Assembly (NCBI GenBank): GCA_018702715.1
Contig: JABIYQ010000616.1
Location: forward strand, 1 to 24,716
Source of the DNA: Desulfobacula sp.
GTDB taxonomy: Bacteria > Desulfobacterota > Desulfobacteria > Desulfobacterales > Desulfobacteraceae
DNA: 24,716 bases
Direction: 5' to 3'
A program made the translations under genes and the position numbers. Positions 6,195-14,883 of this stretch are shown one piece after another. The notes beneath the pieces are model-generated. The model saw only the letters and a program-made list of their open reading frames with translations. It did not search any database and was not told where the DNA came from. Positions within the stretch are counted from its first letter, which is position 1. Every line of letters starts with the position of its first letter.

Positions 6195-7706
6195 ATGAAA
6201 TTGGACAGGCTGGCATTGTTAATAGTATTGTTGGTTTTATTCATTTCTTTAGCGCCTGCTGCTGCCAAAGACAATTCTGATAAAAAAGATCATAAAACTA
6301 TTGAAGCTGGTGACCATGCCCAAACCACTTCAGACCACGCACAGGACAAGGGTACACACGGTCATGTAAATTTAGGAGAGACGCTGCCGCTGTACACCTG
6401 TATCCCCTTTGCATTCATGTTATTATCAATTGCTCTGCTTCCGCTGATAGCAGAAAATTTCTGGCATCATCATTTTGGTAAGATTTCCGCATTCTGGGCA
6501 GCCTGTCTTGCGATTCCCTTTATTACTGTTTATAAAGGCATTGCAGTTTATGAAATTTTACACATAATTTTAGCAGATTATGTTCCCTTTATTATTCTTT
6601 TATGGGCGTTGTTTACTATTTCCGGTGGTATTTTATTGAAAGGAACATTAAGAGGAACTCCGGTTGTCAACACGATTATCATCCTGATCGGTACCATCCT
6701 TGCTTCATGGATGGGGACGACAGGGGCAGCCATGCTCTTGATCCGACCCTTTTTAAGGGCAAATGCACATCGACAGAATAAAACCTTTATGGTGGTATTT
6801 TTTATTTTTCTGGTAGCGAATATTGGCGGATCATTGACACCTCTTGGCGATCCACCACTTTTTTTGGGATTTCTCCATGGCGTCAGTTTTTTCTGGACCT
6901 TTAATATTTTACCCCATATGCTCACTGCAGCCATGATTTTGCTGGTAATTTATTTTATCCTTGACACATATTATTACAAAAAAGAAGGAGCAAAAGCTCC
7001 GGATGACGGTGAAAAAAAGCCCTTGCGCCTGGTTGGGACCTATAATTTTCTGTTTCTCGGGGGTGTGGTGGGTTCTGTTTTAATGAGCGGCGTTCTTGAT
7101 TTGGGAGAAATTTCAACTTTAGGTATTCACAGGCCTATTCAGGATTGGCTCAGGGACGGACTTCTCATCATTTTTGGAATCGGTTCTCTTATGGCAACAC
7201 CAAGGGTTTTGCGGGAAGAAAATGAATTCTCATGGTTCCCGATTATAGAAGTTGCCTATCTGTTTATCGGAATTTTTATCACCATGGTTCCGTGTCTGCT
7301 ATTGCTTAAGGCAGGTCCCAATGGTGCCTTTGCATTTCTAATTAATGCAGTAAAAGAACCGGTTCACTATTTCTGGGTGACAGGATTGCTGTCGGCCTTT
7401 CTGGATAATGCACCCACCTACCTGACCTTTTTTAATACAGCCCTTGGCAGCTTTTATGCCGGTATGGCGGAAAGCAATGCTGTTCCACTATTAATGACGG
7501 AAAATGCAATATATCTTAAAGCAATTTCAACTGGAGCTGTCTTTTTCGGCGCCTGCAGCTATATAGGTAATGCACCCAATTTCATGGTTCGATCCATAGC
7601 TTCAGAAGCAGGAACACCCATGCCAAGTTTTTTCGGATATATTTTAAAATATTCGTTAATTTTTTTAATTCCAACCTTTGTTATTGTAACCTTTATTTTC
7701 TTTTAA
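6195..7706 (+). CDS. NhaD/CitMHS-type Na+/H+ antiporter-like membrane protein
   Basis: A 503-aa polytopic membrane protein of the ion-transporter superfamily (ArsB/NhaD/CitMHS). A signal-like hydrophobic start (residues 1-24, ending APAAAKD) is followed by a His/Asp-rich segment (about 25-57) and then about a dozen membrane spans. Family signatures are GTTGAAMLLIRPFLRA, NIGGSLTPLGDPPLFLGF, the half-membrane loop FLDNAPTYLTFFN and GNAPNFMVRSIA. The two DN/GDP/GNAP motifs in inverted repeats mark the ion site of this fold. Sodium/proton exchange is the likely role, supported by the Mrp operon downstream; a carboxylate substrate cannot be excluded. Start ATG 6195 follows GGGAGG. Four signalling/stress genes follow on the same strand, the next after 49 bp. 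Confidence 0.75.
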   Translation: MKLDRLALLIVLLVLFISLAPAAAKDNSDKKDHKTIEAGDHAQTTSDHAQDKGTHGHVNLGETLPLYTCIPFAFMLLSIALLPLIAENFWHHHFGKISAFWAACLAIPFITVYKGIAVYEILHIILADYVPFIILLWALFTISGGILLKGTLRGTPVVNTIIILIGTILASWMGTTGAAMLLIRPFLRANAHRQNKTFMVVFFIFLVANIGGSLTPLGDPPLFLGFLHGVSFFWTFNILPHMLTAAMILLVIYFILDTYYYKKEGAKAPDDGEKKPLRLVGTYNFLFLGGVVGSVLMSGVLDLGEISTLGIHRPIQDWLRDGLLIIFGIGSLMATPRVLREENEFSWFPIIEVAYLFIGIFITMVPCLLLLKAGPNGAFAFLINAVKEPVHYFWVTGLLSAFLDNAPTYLTFFNTALGSFYAGMAESNAVPLLMTENAIYLKAISTGAVFFGACSYIGNAPNFMVRSIASEAGTPMPSFFGYILKYSLIFLIPTFVIVTFIFF

Positions 7707-7755
7707 TATACTGTCTTTAGAGGAATTAAAACCTTGAATAGGAGAAAAACAGTCA

Positions 7756-9819
7756 ATGAATATCGATCTTAAAGGTTTAAAGATAGCCATAATTGGTGGA
7801 AACAGTCCATGTAAGCAAATCCTTGAAATATTATTGGGCCCGGGATTAAAAGAGTTAGAGCTTCAGGTCCTTTTAATTGCAGATACGTTGACTCAGGTTG
7901 AGGGGATCAAATATGCCCAGGAAAAGGGCGTGTCGGTAACCATGGACTATGGTCAAATATGTAAGCTTTCGGGTATTGATGTTATTTTAAAATTAAAAAA
8001 TGATGAGATATTGAGCTGTATACTGGAAAAGGTGAATACGGAACATGTCAGCATTATTGACCTTGATGCCCACAAGGCCAAGGCATTTTTAAATTTTTTA
8101 CAGGCGGAAGAAGAAAGATTAAGGATAAAAAGGAAAATTCAGTCCGATAAAGTTGATAGATTGGAAATTGTAAAACTGTTTGATCAATTTACTGCCACAA
8201 TTCAAGAGAATGCCGAGGAAGAGAACAGACACCTGAAAGATGAAAAAGAAGATCTGATAGAGATGGAAAAAGAGTTGTCCCAAATCATTCAGGGAAGCAT
8301 GATTCCAACTTTTATCATCAACAATGAACATATTCTTACTCACTGGAATCGTGCCTGCGAAGACCTTACAGGACACAATGCCTATGAACTTGTGGGTACA
8401 GACCGGCAGTGGGTACCTTTCAGATCTGCTAAAAGACCGACAATGGCTGATGTAATTGTGGGCGAGATGTCTGAAGAAGAGGTATCAAAATATTATGGTG
8501 GTGCCTGGCGAAAGTCGGGTCTGATTGATGAGGCCTATGAAGCAGAAGAATTTTTCCCCCATCTGGGTGAAGAGGGAAAATGGATATTTTTTACTGCAGC
8601 ACCTATTAAATCTCCAGATGGAAAGGTAATCGGTGCCATAGAAACACTAAAAGATCTGACAGAAGACAAAAAAACCCAGGAAGAATTGGAATTGCAGGAC
8701 AAGGAACTTTCCACTCTCTATGACAAGTATAAAAAATCAGGAGAAATATATCGGTCGTTATTTAATAATAACCCAAACCCTATTTTTATCATAGATCACC
8801 AGACTTTAGAGATACTGGATGTGAATAACCGTGTGGTTGAAGAATATGGATATAGAAAAACAGAACTTTTAGGCACTTCTTTCCTTGATTTCGGTGATAA
8901 ATCCGATGAGACCATTGAAAAAGCATTGAAAGGACTAGTTGAAGACCAGTCCATACTTTTTACCAAGAAAAAGCATTTTAAGAAAGATAAGTCTTCTTTT
9001 TTTGTCAATGTTAAGGTTGTAAATACTACATACAGTCACAGAGATGTCCTGATCGCCTCAGCCACTGATATCACGGAAAGTGTAGAAAAAGAGACCCAGT
9101 TGATCCAGGCTGGAAAATTGGCTACCCTGGGAACCATGGCAGCCGGAATGGCCCATGAAATAAACCAGCCATTGAATGTAATACAGATTTGCTCGGACCT
9201 GATCCTGAAAATGATTAAAAAAGGGCTTAAAATTCCAGATGATGAACTGGTTATTATGGCCAACGATATCATTGATAATGTAGCCAGGGCGGCTGGTGTT
9301 ATAAAACATGTCAGGGATTTTGCAAGACAATCTGAAAGAGACCTGAAAAAATTAATAATAAATGATCCGATCAATGATGTATTCAAGGTTTTAGGGCATC
9401 AGTTGACGGTTCATTCAGTAAAGGTGAATCTTGATCTTGATCCACAAATCCCTGAAATCCGGGCTGAACACAATCGTCTTGAACAGGTTTTTATTAATCT
9501 TGTGACCAATGCCATTGATTCCATGGATGAAAAAGCTGAAAAACAAGATGCTTTGATAGAGAAAAATCTTTCAATTAAAACTTTTGTGGAAGAAGGCTGG
9601 GTTATAACCGAAGTGTCTGATACTGGTATAGGCATGACCGATGAGGTGAAATCAAAGATATTTGAACCTTTCTTTACCACAAAAGAAACCGGTAAAGGGA
9701 CCGGTCTTGGGACCAGTATCAGTTTTGGAATTATAAAAGATTACAAAGGAACCATTGATATAATAACTGAGTATGGTAAAGGCGCTACCTTTATCATCAA
9801 GTTCCCAGCAATTGAATAG
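7756..9819 (+). CDS. PAS-PAS sensor histidine kinase with Rossmann-like N-terminal domain
   Basis: 687 aa, no membrane span. Residues 1-120 begin LKIAIIGGNSPCKQIL with an alternating strand/helix pattern ending in VSIIDLDAHKA, resembling a nucleotide-binding Rossmann fold. A coiled coil follows (about 120-175), then PAS domain 1 (about 175-315; the NEHILTHWNRACEDLTG core) and PAS domain 2 (about 328-448; FIIDHQTLEILDVN). HisKA has His467 in GMAHEINQPLN, and HATPase_c has an N-box NLVTNAIDSM, G1 DTGIGM and G2 GTGLGTS. This is an NtrB-like cytoplasmic kinase. Its SD is AGGAG at 7741-7745. It is ten bases upstream of the receiver-kinase hybrid, so the pair probably works as one phosphorelay. An NAD(P)-type ligand for the N-terminal domain is inference. 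Confidence 0.88.
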   Translation: MNIDLKGLKIAIIGGNSPCKQILEILLGPGLKELELQVLLIADTLTQVEGIKYAQEKGVSVTMDYGQICKLSGIDVILKLKNDEILSCILEKVNTEHVSIIDLDAHKAKAFLNFLQAEEERLRIKRKIQSDKVDRLEIVKLFDQFTATIQENAEEENRHLKDEKEDLIEMEKELSQIIQGSMIPTFIINNEHILTHWNRACEDLTGHNAYELVGTDRQWVPFRSAKRPTMADVIVGEMSEEEVSKYYGGAWRKSGLIDEAYEAEEFFPHLGEEGKWIFFTAAPIKSPDGKVIGAIETLKDLTEDKKTQEELELQDKELSTLYDKYKKSGEIYRSLFNNNPNPIFIIDHQTLEILDVNNRVVEEYGYRKTELLGTSFLDFGDKSDETIEKALKGLVEDQSILFTKKKHFKKDKSSFFVNVKVVNTTYSHRDVLIASATDITESVEKETQLIQAGKLATLGTMAAGMAHEINQPLNVIQICSDLILKMIKKGLKIPDDELVIMANDIIDNVARAAGVIKHVRDFARQSERDLKKLIINDPINDVFKVLGHQLTVHSVKVNLDLDPQIPEIRAEHNRLEQVFINLVTNAIDSMDEKAEKQDALIEKNLSIKTFVEEGWVITEVSDTGIGMTDEVKSKIFEPFFTTKETGKGTGLGTSISFGIIKDYKGTIDIITEYGKGATFIIKFPAIE

Positions 9820-9829
9820 GAAATAAATT

Positions 9830-11365
9830 ATGTCAGCCAATAAAATATTAATTGTTGATGACGAAGAAATCATTGTCAAATTACTTGCCATGTCTCTTCG
9901 TAGTGACGGTTATGAAATAGTCACAGCCAATAGTGGTGAACAGGGACTGGAAGTTTTTAAATCTGAATCACCCGATATTGTTGTGACGGATATAAAAATG
10001 CCGGGAATGGACGGTCTTGAATTATTAAAAAAGATCAAGGAAATTGATTCTGAAAAAGAAGTGATCATTGTAACCGGACATGGAGATATTGATTCAACCA
10101 TCACGGCATTGCAGTATGGAGCCAGCGATTTTATCAATAAACCTGTCAGAGATGAGGCTCTTGCCATCGCTCTTGAGAGGGCAAAAGCAAAGATTGCTAT
10201 CAGAAAAAAGCTTGAAGAATATACTGAGAATCTTGAAATTAAAATTGCAGAGGCTACTGAAGAGATCCGAAGAAAATCAAATTTTCAAAGACTCTTAATA
10301 AAAAGTTCCAACGATGCCATAGTTGCTTTTGATCATGACTGGAAAGTAGTTGTGTACAATCCCGAAGCCGAAAGTATGTTTGGCGAGACTGTAAAAGATG
10401 TCAGAAATAAAATGACCATAGATGATCTTTATACGCCAAAAATTGCTAAAATATTTAAAAATCAGGCCAAAGAAGATAAACAGCAGAACACACTTCCATG
10501 GAAAGAAAATATAATAAACACCAAAGATGGAAGACAAATACCGGTTCGGTATACAAGTAATGTGCTTTATAAAAAAGGCGAATTTGTAGGAACAGTTAGT
10601 TTTTTTCAAGACTTAACAGAAATAAAAAGACTTGAAAAAGAACTGGTTCAGTCGGAACGCCTGGCTGCTGTGGGGCAGACAATAAGTGGTCTTGCACACT
10701 ATGTGAAAAATATTCTCATAGGACTTAAAGGTGGCAGTTATGTCGTTGACGTGGGTATTAAAAAAAATAATACAGACAAACTTAAAACAGGTTGGGAATC
10801 AATTAAGAAGAATATCAAAAGGGTGGGAGATTTAACCCAGGACCTTTTAACCTATTCCAAGCAGCGAGAACCTGAATTTGAAGAGTGCATACCCAATGAT
10901 ATTGCCAATGAAGTCATTGAATTGGTAAAAGATGTCGCAGGATCAAATGGAGTGATCATTTCAAAAGAATTTGACAATGGTATTGGCAAGGTCGTTGCCG
11001 ATCCGCAAACCATTCATCGATCATTGCTTAACCTTATTAATAATGCCCTTGATGCCTGTATTGATGATGAAGATATTTCCAAAAAGCATGGGATAAAGGT
11101 GAAAACCTATAAAGATAAAAATAATTATTTTTGTCTTGAGGTTAAAGATAATGGCTGTGGTATGGATAAAGATACTCAAAAGCAGCTGTTTAACCCCATG
11201 TTCAGCTCAAAAGGTGGAAAAGGTACAGGTTTGGGGCTCCTTGTAACAGGAAAACTCATAGAAGAACACAAAGGCATAATTGAAACTGAAACCAGTAAAG
11301 GTATTGGAAGCACATTTAGGATTAAACTTCCGTTGGAAAAACCAAATGCGGTTGATGAAGATTGA
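9830..11365 (+). CDS. Receiver-PAS-histidine kinase hybrid
   Basis: 511 aa. Receiver domain at 1-125 with acidic pocket D10/D11, phosphoacceptor D54 (VVTDIKMPG), VTGHGD and NKPV. A coiled coil (about 128-155), PAS domain (about 155-265) and histidine kinase core follow. The phosphoacceptor region reads GLAHYVKN: His290 is present, but the usual acidic residue after it is Tyr. HATPase_c has NLINNALDAC, DNGCGM and GTGLGLLV. A receiver at the N-terminus suggests it accepts phosphate from the kinase just upstream and re-emits it, for example to the single-domain regulator 16 bp downstream. AGGAAA precedes the ATG. Confidence 0.9.
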   Translation: MSANKILIVDDEEIIVKLLAMSLRSDGYEIVTANSGEQGLEVFKSESPDIVVTDIKMPGMDGLELLKKIKEIDSEKEVIIVTGHGDIDSTITALQYGASDFINKPVRDEALAIALERAKAKIAIRKKLEEYTENLEIKIAEATEEIRRKSNFQRLLIKSSNDAIVAFDHDWKVVVYNPEAESMFGETVKDVRNKMTIDDLYTPKIAKIFKNQAKEDKQQNTLPWKENIINTKDGRQIPVRYTSNVLYKKGEFVGTVSFFQDLTEIKRLEKELVQSERLAAVGQTISGLAHYVKNILIGLKGGSYVVDVGIKKNNTDKLKTGWESIKKNIKRVGDLTQDLLTYSKQREPEFEECIPNDIANEVIELVKDVAGSNGVIISKEFDNGIGKVVADPQTIHRSLLNLINNALDACIDDEDISKKHGIKVKTYKDKNNYFCLEVKDNGCGMDKDTQKQLFNPMFSSKGGKGTGLGLLVTGKLIEEHKGIIETETSKGIGSTFRIKLPLEKPNAVDED

Positions 11366-11381
11366 CCAAGGAGGATAAGTT

Positions 11382-11774
11382 ATGAGTAAAAAGGTACTTG
11401 TGGTAGATGATGATCCAGATGTCAGATCATTTGTTGTCACAGTTCTGGAAGAAAACCAGTATATACCTTTGGTCGCTCAAGATGGTGTAGAAGGTTTGGA
11501 GATGATCGAAAAAGAGCAGCCTGACCTGGTGATTCTCGATGTGTTGATGCCTAGAGGAAGCGGGATTCGATTATATCGAAAGTTGAGAACTGATGAGAAT
11601 CTTAACCACATACCCATTATCATGTTTACAGGGATCGCCTTAAGGTCTTTTCTAAAATCTCAAAAAGTACTTGATGAATTTAAGGGTGGGGAAGTGCCCG
11701 AACCGGATATTTATCTGGAAAAGCCGGTTGAACCTGAAGAGTTGGCCGCGGCAGTTAAGAAAAAACTTGGATAA
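11382..11774 (+). CDS. Single-domain response regulator
   Basis: 130-aa stand-alone receiver: acidic triad D9-D11, phosphoacceptor D53 (VILDVLMPRGSG), FTG switch threonine, and EKPV lysine. A stretch of about 15 residues (RSFLKSQKVLDEFKGGEVP) is inserted between strands 4 and 5, which lengthens the alpha4 face. There is no output domain, so it must act by protein contact or as a phosphate shuttle. A strong AAGGAGG lies before ATG 11382. Its place between the hybrid kinase and a universal stress protein suggests one output branch of the local relay. Confidence 0.9.
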   Translation: MSKKVLVVDDDPDVRSFVVTVLEENQYIPLVAQDGVEGLEMIEKEQPDLVILDVLMPRGSGIRLYRKLRTDENLNHIPIIMFTGIALRSFLKSQKVLDEFKGGEVPEPDIYLEKPVEPEELAAAVKKKLG

Positions 11775-11807
11775 TCAATAGATATAAATATTGAGATTGG
11801 AGAAATT

Positions 11808-12689
11808 ATGAAAATAAGAAAGTTGCTTTTTGTGACAAAGTTTGAGGAACTTTGTTATGATGCGCTGAATTCGTTATTAGCACTCAGAGGTGCAGCCCTG
11901 GAACATGTTGTCTTTTTAAATGTTATTGAAAGAGACAAAGTCGCAATGAAAAGGGGGAGCGGCTATCTTAAGGAAGAGGAAGTTAAATTAAAAGAAACAG
12001 CTAATATAAGGTTTATAGACTGGGCGGAAAATTTATTTGAAATGGGTCTGGAAGTTGGGGCCTATATGGAAGTGTCTTTGCTTATTCCTGAAATTCTTAG
12101 AGTTGTTGAAAAAGAATCCCCGGATCTGATTGTGATTGGTCGTTCCCATAAAGGAACTTTGGAACAGCTTTATGCAGGTTCCGATGTCATGGAGTTGGTT
12201 CGTAGAACAGAGGTTCCAATCCTGGTATTCAAACATATGATTGACGATAATATTGTTCCTGAAAAATTATTTGAGCGACCTTTATTTGCCACAAATTGGT
12301 CAAAAACAGATCAAAAGGCCATTGAGTACATAAAAGGATTAAAAGAAGTTATAGGTGAAATCCATATTATGCACGTGGTTAAGGACAGTGCCCTTAAAAG
12401 TTCTGATACCCACGAAGTTCAAAAAGTCAGAAAAGCGGAACGCAAAAAGCTGGATATTCTTTGTGATGAGCTTGAAGATGCGGGATTAAATGCAAGGCCT
12501 CATGTATATGTCGGTGATCCTCAAAAAGAGATCGAAAAAGCAGCAAAAGAATACCAGGCCAGTATGATAATATTGGGTTCCAGTGAAAAAGCAGCTATTA
12601 TAGAGAGATGGACCGGTTCCATTTCAAAAAATATAGCTGATAAATCCATTTTCCCATGCCTACTCATCCCTGGTAAAAAAGACATTTAA
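11808..12689 (+). CDS. Tandem-domain universal stress protein
   Basis: 293 aa with two UspA folds. Domain 1 (about 1-145) ends with VIGRSHKGTLEQLYAGSDVMELVRRTEVPILVF. Domain 2 (about 155-290) ends with ILGSSEKAAIIERWTGSISKNIADKSIFPCLLIPGK. Both carry the SdvmelvRr/GSiskni-type nucleotide-binding tail, but domain 2 has SS where the ATP-binding form has G-x2-G, so its ATP binding may be weakened. The protein is cytoplasmic. It is the last gene of the tight run that starts with the NhaD-like antiporter (34 bp after the response regulator, GGAGA before the ATG). A stress/ion-homeostasis role is inferred from context. Confidence 0.85.
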   Translation: MKIRKLLFVTKFEELCYDALNSLLALRGAALEHVVFLNVIERDKVAMKRGSGYLKEEEVKLKETANIRFIDWAENLFEMGLEVGAYMEVSLLIPEILRVVEKESPDLIVIGRSHKGTLEQLYAGSDVMELVRRTEVPILVFKHMIDDNIVPEKLFERPLFATNWSKTDQKAIEYIKGLKEVIGEIHIMHVVKDSALKSSDTHEVQKVRKAERKKLDILCDELEDAGLNARPHVYVGDPQKEIEKAAKEYQASMIILGSSEKAAIIERWTGSISKNIADKSIFPCLLIPGKKDI

Positions 12690-12705
12690 TTTTACCTTTT
12701 TTAAT

Positions 12706-12759
12706 TCTGGCCTTTAGGTTAGTTCTGACCTTTAGGTTAGTCCTGACCTTTAGGTTATA
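12706..12759 (+). repeat. Three tandem 18-bp repeats
   Basis: Units at 12706-12723, 12724-12741 and 12742-12759, consensus TCTGACCTTTAGGTTAGT, differing at one to four positions. They start 17 bp after the universal stress protein stop. Non-coding. Each unit contains CCT-TT-AGG. Too short and unspaced for CRISPR; a regulator-binding array or slippage repeat is possible. Confidence 0.8.
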
Positions 12760-12861
12760 AATTTGAGCTTTGTAAAATTTGGCTACTATATAGCTGAATT
12801 TTATGAGCTTTAGTTATTGACTCAAAATCATACTTTTGATATAGACAAGCCAGATCAAAAA

Positions 12862-12895
12862 GGGGACAGATTTGAAATGTTTCAAATCCGTCCCC
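12862..12895. repeat. REP-like palindrome (16-bp arms)
   Basis: GGGGACAGATTTGAAA-TG-TTTCAAATCCGTCCCC, with one mismatch in 16 pairs. GGGGAC...GTCCCC palindromes of this type are dispersed in many proteobacterial genomes as REP/RAYT-like or attenuator hairpins. It lies between the antiporter/kinase run and the response regulator that precedes the Mrp operon, so it may separate or attenuate the two transcripts. No U-run follows. Confidence 0.75.
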
Positions 12896-12934
12896 AAATA
12901 TGTTATAGCATTGTTGCTATTCTAGGGATATATT

Positions 12935-13408
12935 ATGAAGCTTCTATTTATAGATGATGAACAGACATTTTTAAAATACCTTGCCAAACGACTTGTTCTT
13001 GACGGGTTTACAGTAAAAACGACTTTTTCCGGCGAAGAAGGAGTAGAAGCAGCCTCAAAAGAAGATTTTGATGTAGCTTGTGTGGATTTGCAAATGCCTG
13101 GAATTGATGGGATTGAAGTCCAAAAAAGATTGAAAGATTTGCAACCTATGTTACCTTGTATTGTTCTCACAGGGCATGCAAGTGTTGAAAACGCGCTGGA
13201 AAGCGGTAAGTATAATGCATTTAAGTTTTTATCAAAGCCCGTGGATATGGATACGCTTATAGAGACCATAAACGCTGCTTACGATCACAGAGTTCAATTG
13301 GAACAATCATCTTCCGGATATGATACCTCTCAAACAGGAACCAAAAAAGAAGGCACCATAGCCAAACTTTACGGAAAATTCCGTAAGTTGTATGGTGTTG
13401 AAAAATAA
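12935..13408 (+). CDS. Single-domain response regulator upstream of the Mrp operon
   Basis: 157 aa. Receiver at 1-120 with D7/D8, phosphoacceptor D51 (ACVDLQMPGIDG), LTGH and SKPV. A flexible Ser/Gly/Thr-rich linker (about 125-140) leads to a basic C-terminal peptide (IAKLYGKFRKLYGVEK) too short to be a known output domain; it could be an amphipathic docking helix. AGGGA precedes the ATG. It is 39 bp ahead of the mrpE-like gene and co-directional, so it probably belongs to that transcript and may couple the kinases upstream to antiporter control. Confidence 0.85.
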   Translation: MKLLFIDDEQTFLKYLAKRLVLDGFTVKTTFSGEEGVEAASKEDFDVACVDLQMPGIDGIEVQKRLKDLQPMLPCIVLTGHASVENALESGKYNAFKFLSKPVDMDTLIETINAAYDHRVQLEQSSSGYDTSQTGTKKEGTIAKLYGKFRKLYGVEK

Positions 13409-13447
13409 TTTTCTTTTAGCTTGACCATATCCGGGGAGGGTAGTTCA

Positions 13448-13999
13448 TTGACTGATGCCAATAAAGGTATTGCCGAAGAAACAGGCAATACAAGAGCCAG
13501 ATTTTTTAAATCATTTCTTTCTTTTCTGATTACATTTGTTTTTATGTTTGTAACCTGGATCGTGCTGTCAGGAAAGTTTGATCCATTATTATTATGGCTT
13601 GGCGGGATTTCAAGCTTTTTTGTGGCATACTATTTTTATGATCTGTTATTTCCTGCCATGGAGCAGGGCTATTTTAAAGTATTTTTTAGATTTATAAGAT
13701 ATACTCCCTGGTTGATCCTGGAAATAATTAAAGCCAATTTTCACCTGTTGTATCTGGCCTTTCATCCAAGAATGAAAGATTTAATTGATCCACATATCTT
13801 TACTTTTAAAACCAATTTAAAATCTGATATTGCCATAACCACCCTGGCAAACTCCATCACCCTGACCCCTGGAACCATTACAGTAACATCGGATAGTGAC
13901 GGTGTGTTCAGGGTACATGCCATTGACCGGGAATCTGCTAAAGGCCTGCCCGGCACCATGTTAAAAAAAGTAGCACAAGTTTTTGGAGAGAAAATATGA
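13448..13999 (+). CDS. mrpE: Mrp-type cation/proton antiporter subunit E
   Basis: 183 aa with a TTG start at 13448, chosen because GGGGAGGG lies 7 bp upstream; an in-frame TTG at 13421 lacks a signal. After a 20-residue lead come two to three spans (FLITFVFMFVTWIVLSG; LLWLGGISSFFVAYYFYDLLF; then YTPWLILEIIKANFHLLYLAFHP). The conserved soluble MnhE tail follows, with TTLANSITLTPGTITV. It is the first subunit of the complex (MbhA in hydrogenase numbering). The next gene overlaps by 4 bp (ATGA). Confidence 0.9.
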   Translation: MTDANKGIAEETGNTRARFFKSFLSFLITFVFMFVTWIVLSGKFDPLLLWLGGISSFFVAYYFYDLLFPAMEQGYFKVFFRFIRYTPWLILEIIKANFHLLYLAFHPRMKDLIDPHIFTFKTNLKSDIAITTLANSITLTPGTITVTSDSDGVFRVHAIDRESAKGLPGTMLKKVAQVFGEKI

Positions 14000-14283
14000 C
14001 CACTTTTTTTTTAAGCGTTGCATTGGGATTATGTTTCCTAATGCTTTTTGCATTATACAGGGCCTTATTCGGCCCCACAGTTTTGGACCGGCTTATTGGT
14101 GTCAATGCCATTGGGAGTAAAACAGTTGTCCTTCTGTTACTTATCGGTTTTCTTTATGAGCGCATTGATATGTTTGTGGATATTGCATTGGCATATGCAT
14201 TTTTAAATTTTGTGGCTGTACTTGCCGCATCCCGCTATTTCCACAAGAGGAAAGGACTTTACGAAGAATCCTTTATGGATTGA
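13996..14283 (+). CDS. mrpF: Mrp-type antiporter subunit F
   Basis: 95 aa with three membrane spans. The family signature is YRALFGPTVLDRLIGVNAIGSKTV after the first helix, then MFVDIALAYAFLNFVAVLAASRYF. The last residues are charged (HKRKGLYEESFMD). Its ATG overlaps the mrpE stop, indicating coupled translation. Length and motif are typical for MrpF/PhaF/MbhB. Confidence 0.9.
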   Translation: MTTFFLSVALGLCFLMLFALYRALFGPTVLDRLIGVNAIGSKTVVLLLLIGFLYERIDMFVDIALAYAFLNFVAVLAASRYFHKRKGLYEESFMD

Positions 14284-14302
14284 TCGTCAAATGGGAGTTA
14301 CA

Positions 14303-14635
14303 ATGAATATACTGGACATACTTGTTGTTTTGTTCTTGATTATCGGTTTATTCTTTTTTCTGGGTGGTGCTGTCGGCATTATCAGGATGCCCGATTTTTA
14401 CAGCAGGCTACATCCGGCAGGCAAACTGGATAGCCTGGGTATTTTTGCAATGGTGATGGGATTAGCCATATACAATCTACACCATTTTTCCTTTGAAGCC
14501 CTGCTGCTTTCAGTAAAGATGTTTTTAATTGTATTTTTTGTGTTTCTTTCAAGCCCCACTGCAACCCACTCTATTGTTGATGCAGGGATGCGGGCAGGAT
14601 TGAGACACTGGACTAAAAAGAAACGAAAGGGTTAA
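14303..14635 (+). CDS. mrpG: Mrp-type antiporter subunit G
   Basis: 110 aa. ATG 14303 is chosen because GGGAG (14293-14297) is 5 bp upstream; the longer frame back into mrpF is not needed. Three spans, with the MrpG signature GIIRMPDFYSRLHPAGKLDSLG between the first and second, then FLSSPTATHSIVDAG. A short basic tail (KKKRKG) faces the cytoplasm by the positive-inside rule. Confidence 0.9.
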   Translation: MNILDILVVLFLIIGLFFFLGGAVGIIRMPDFYSRLHPAGKLDSLGIFAMVMGLAIYNLHHFSFEALLLSVKMFLIVFFVFLSSPTATHSIVDAGMRAGLRHWTKKKRKG

Positions 14636-14637
14636 TC

Positions 14638-14883
14638 ATGCACTGGCCAATTGATTTGATTGTGTTAACCTTTGTTATTTTTTGTGCCATAGGTGCCATA
14701 TCTGTCAAAGATCTGCTTGGAACAGCTATTTTATTTGGTGCGTATTCATTTATGATGTGTTTGCTCTGGGCTGTCATGGGCGCAGTTGATGTGGCCTTTA
14801 CAGAAGCCTCTGTAGGTGCAGGCGTCAGCACGGTATTCTTTGTTGCCGCAGTTTTCCGTACGAGCAGGAGGACAAAAGATTGA
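14638..14883 (+). CDS. MbhD-like subunit (part of the MrpA C-terminal region)
   Basis: 81 aa, DUF4040/MbhD type: three spans, with GAISVKDLLGTAILFGAYSFMMCLLWAVMGAVDVAFTEASVGAGVSTVFFVAAV. In Bacillus-type Mrp this segment is fused into MrpA; in MBH-type complexes it is a separate gene, as here. Acidic D/E residues in VDVAFTEASVG lie in the membrane and are conserved in the family. It starts 2 bp after mrpG and its TGA overlaps the TTG start of the next gene. Confidence 0.82.
   Translation: MHWPIDLIVLTFVIFCAIGAISVKDLLGTAILFGAYSFMMCLLWAVMGAVDVAFTEASVGAGVSTVFFVAAVFRTSRRTKD

Noticed and set aside
12706..12759. CRISPR array
   Set aside because: Units are 18 bp with no spacers between them and no cas genes nearby.
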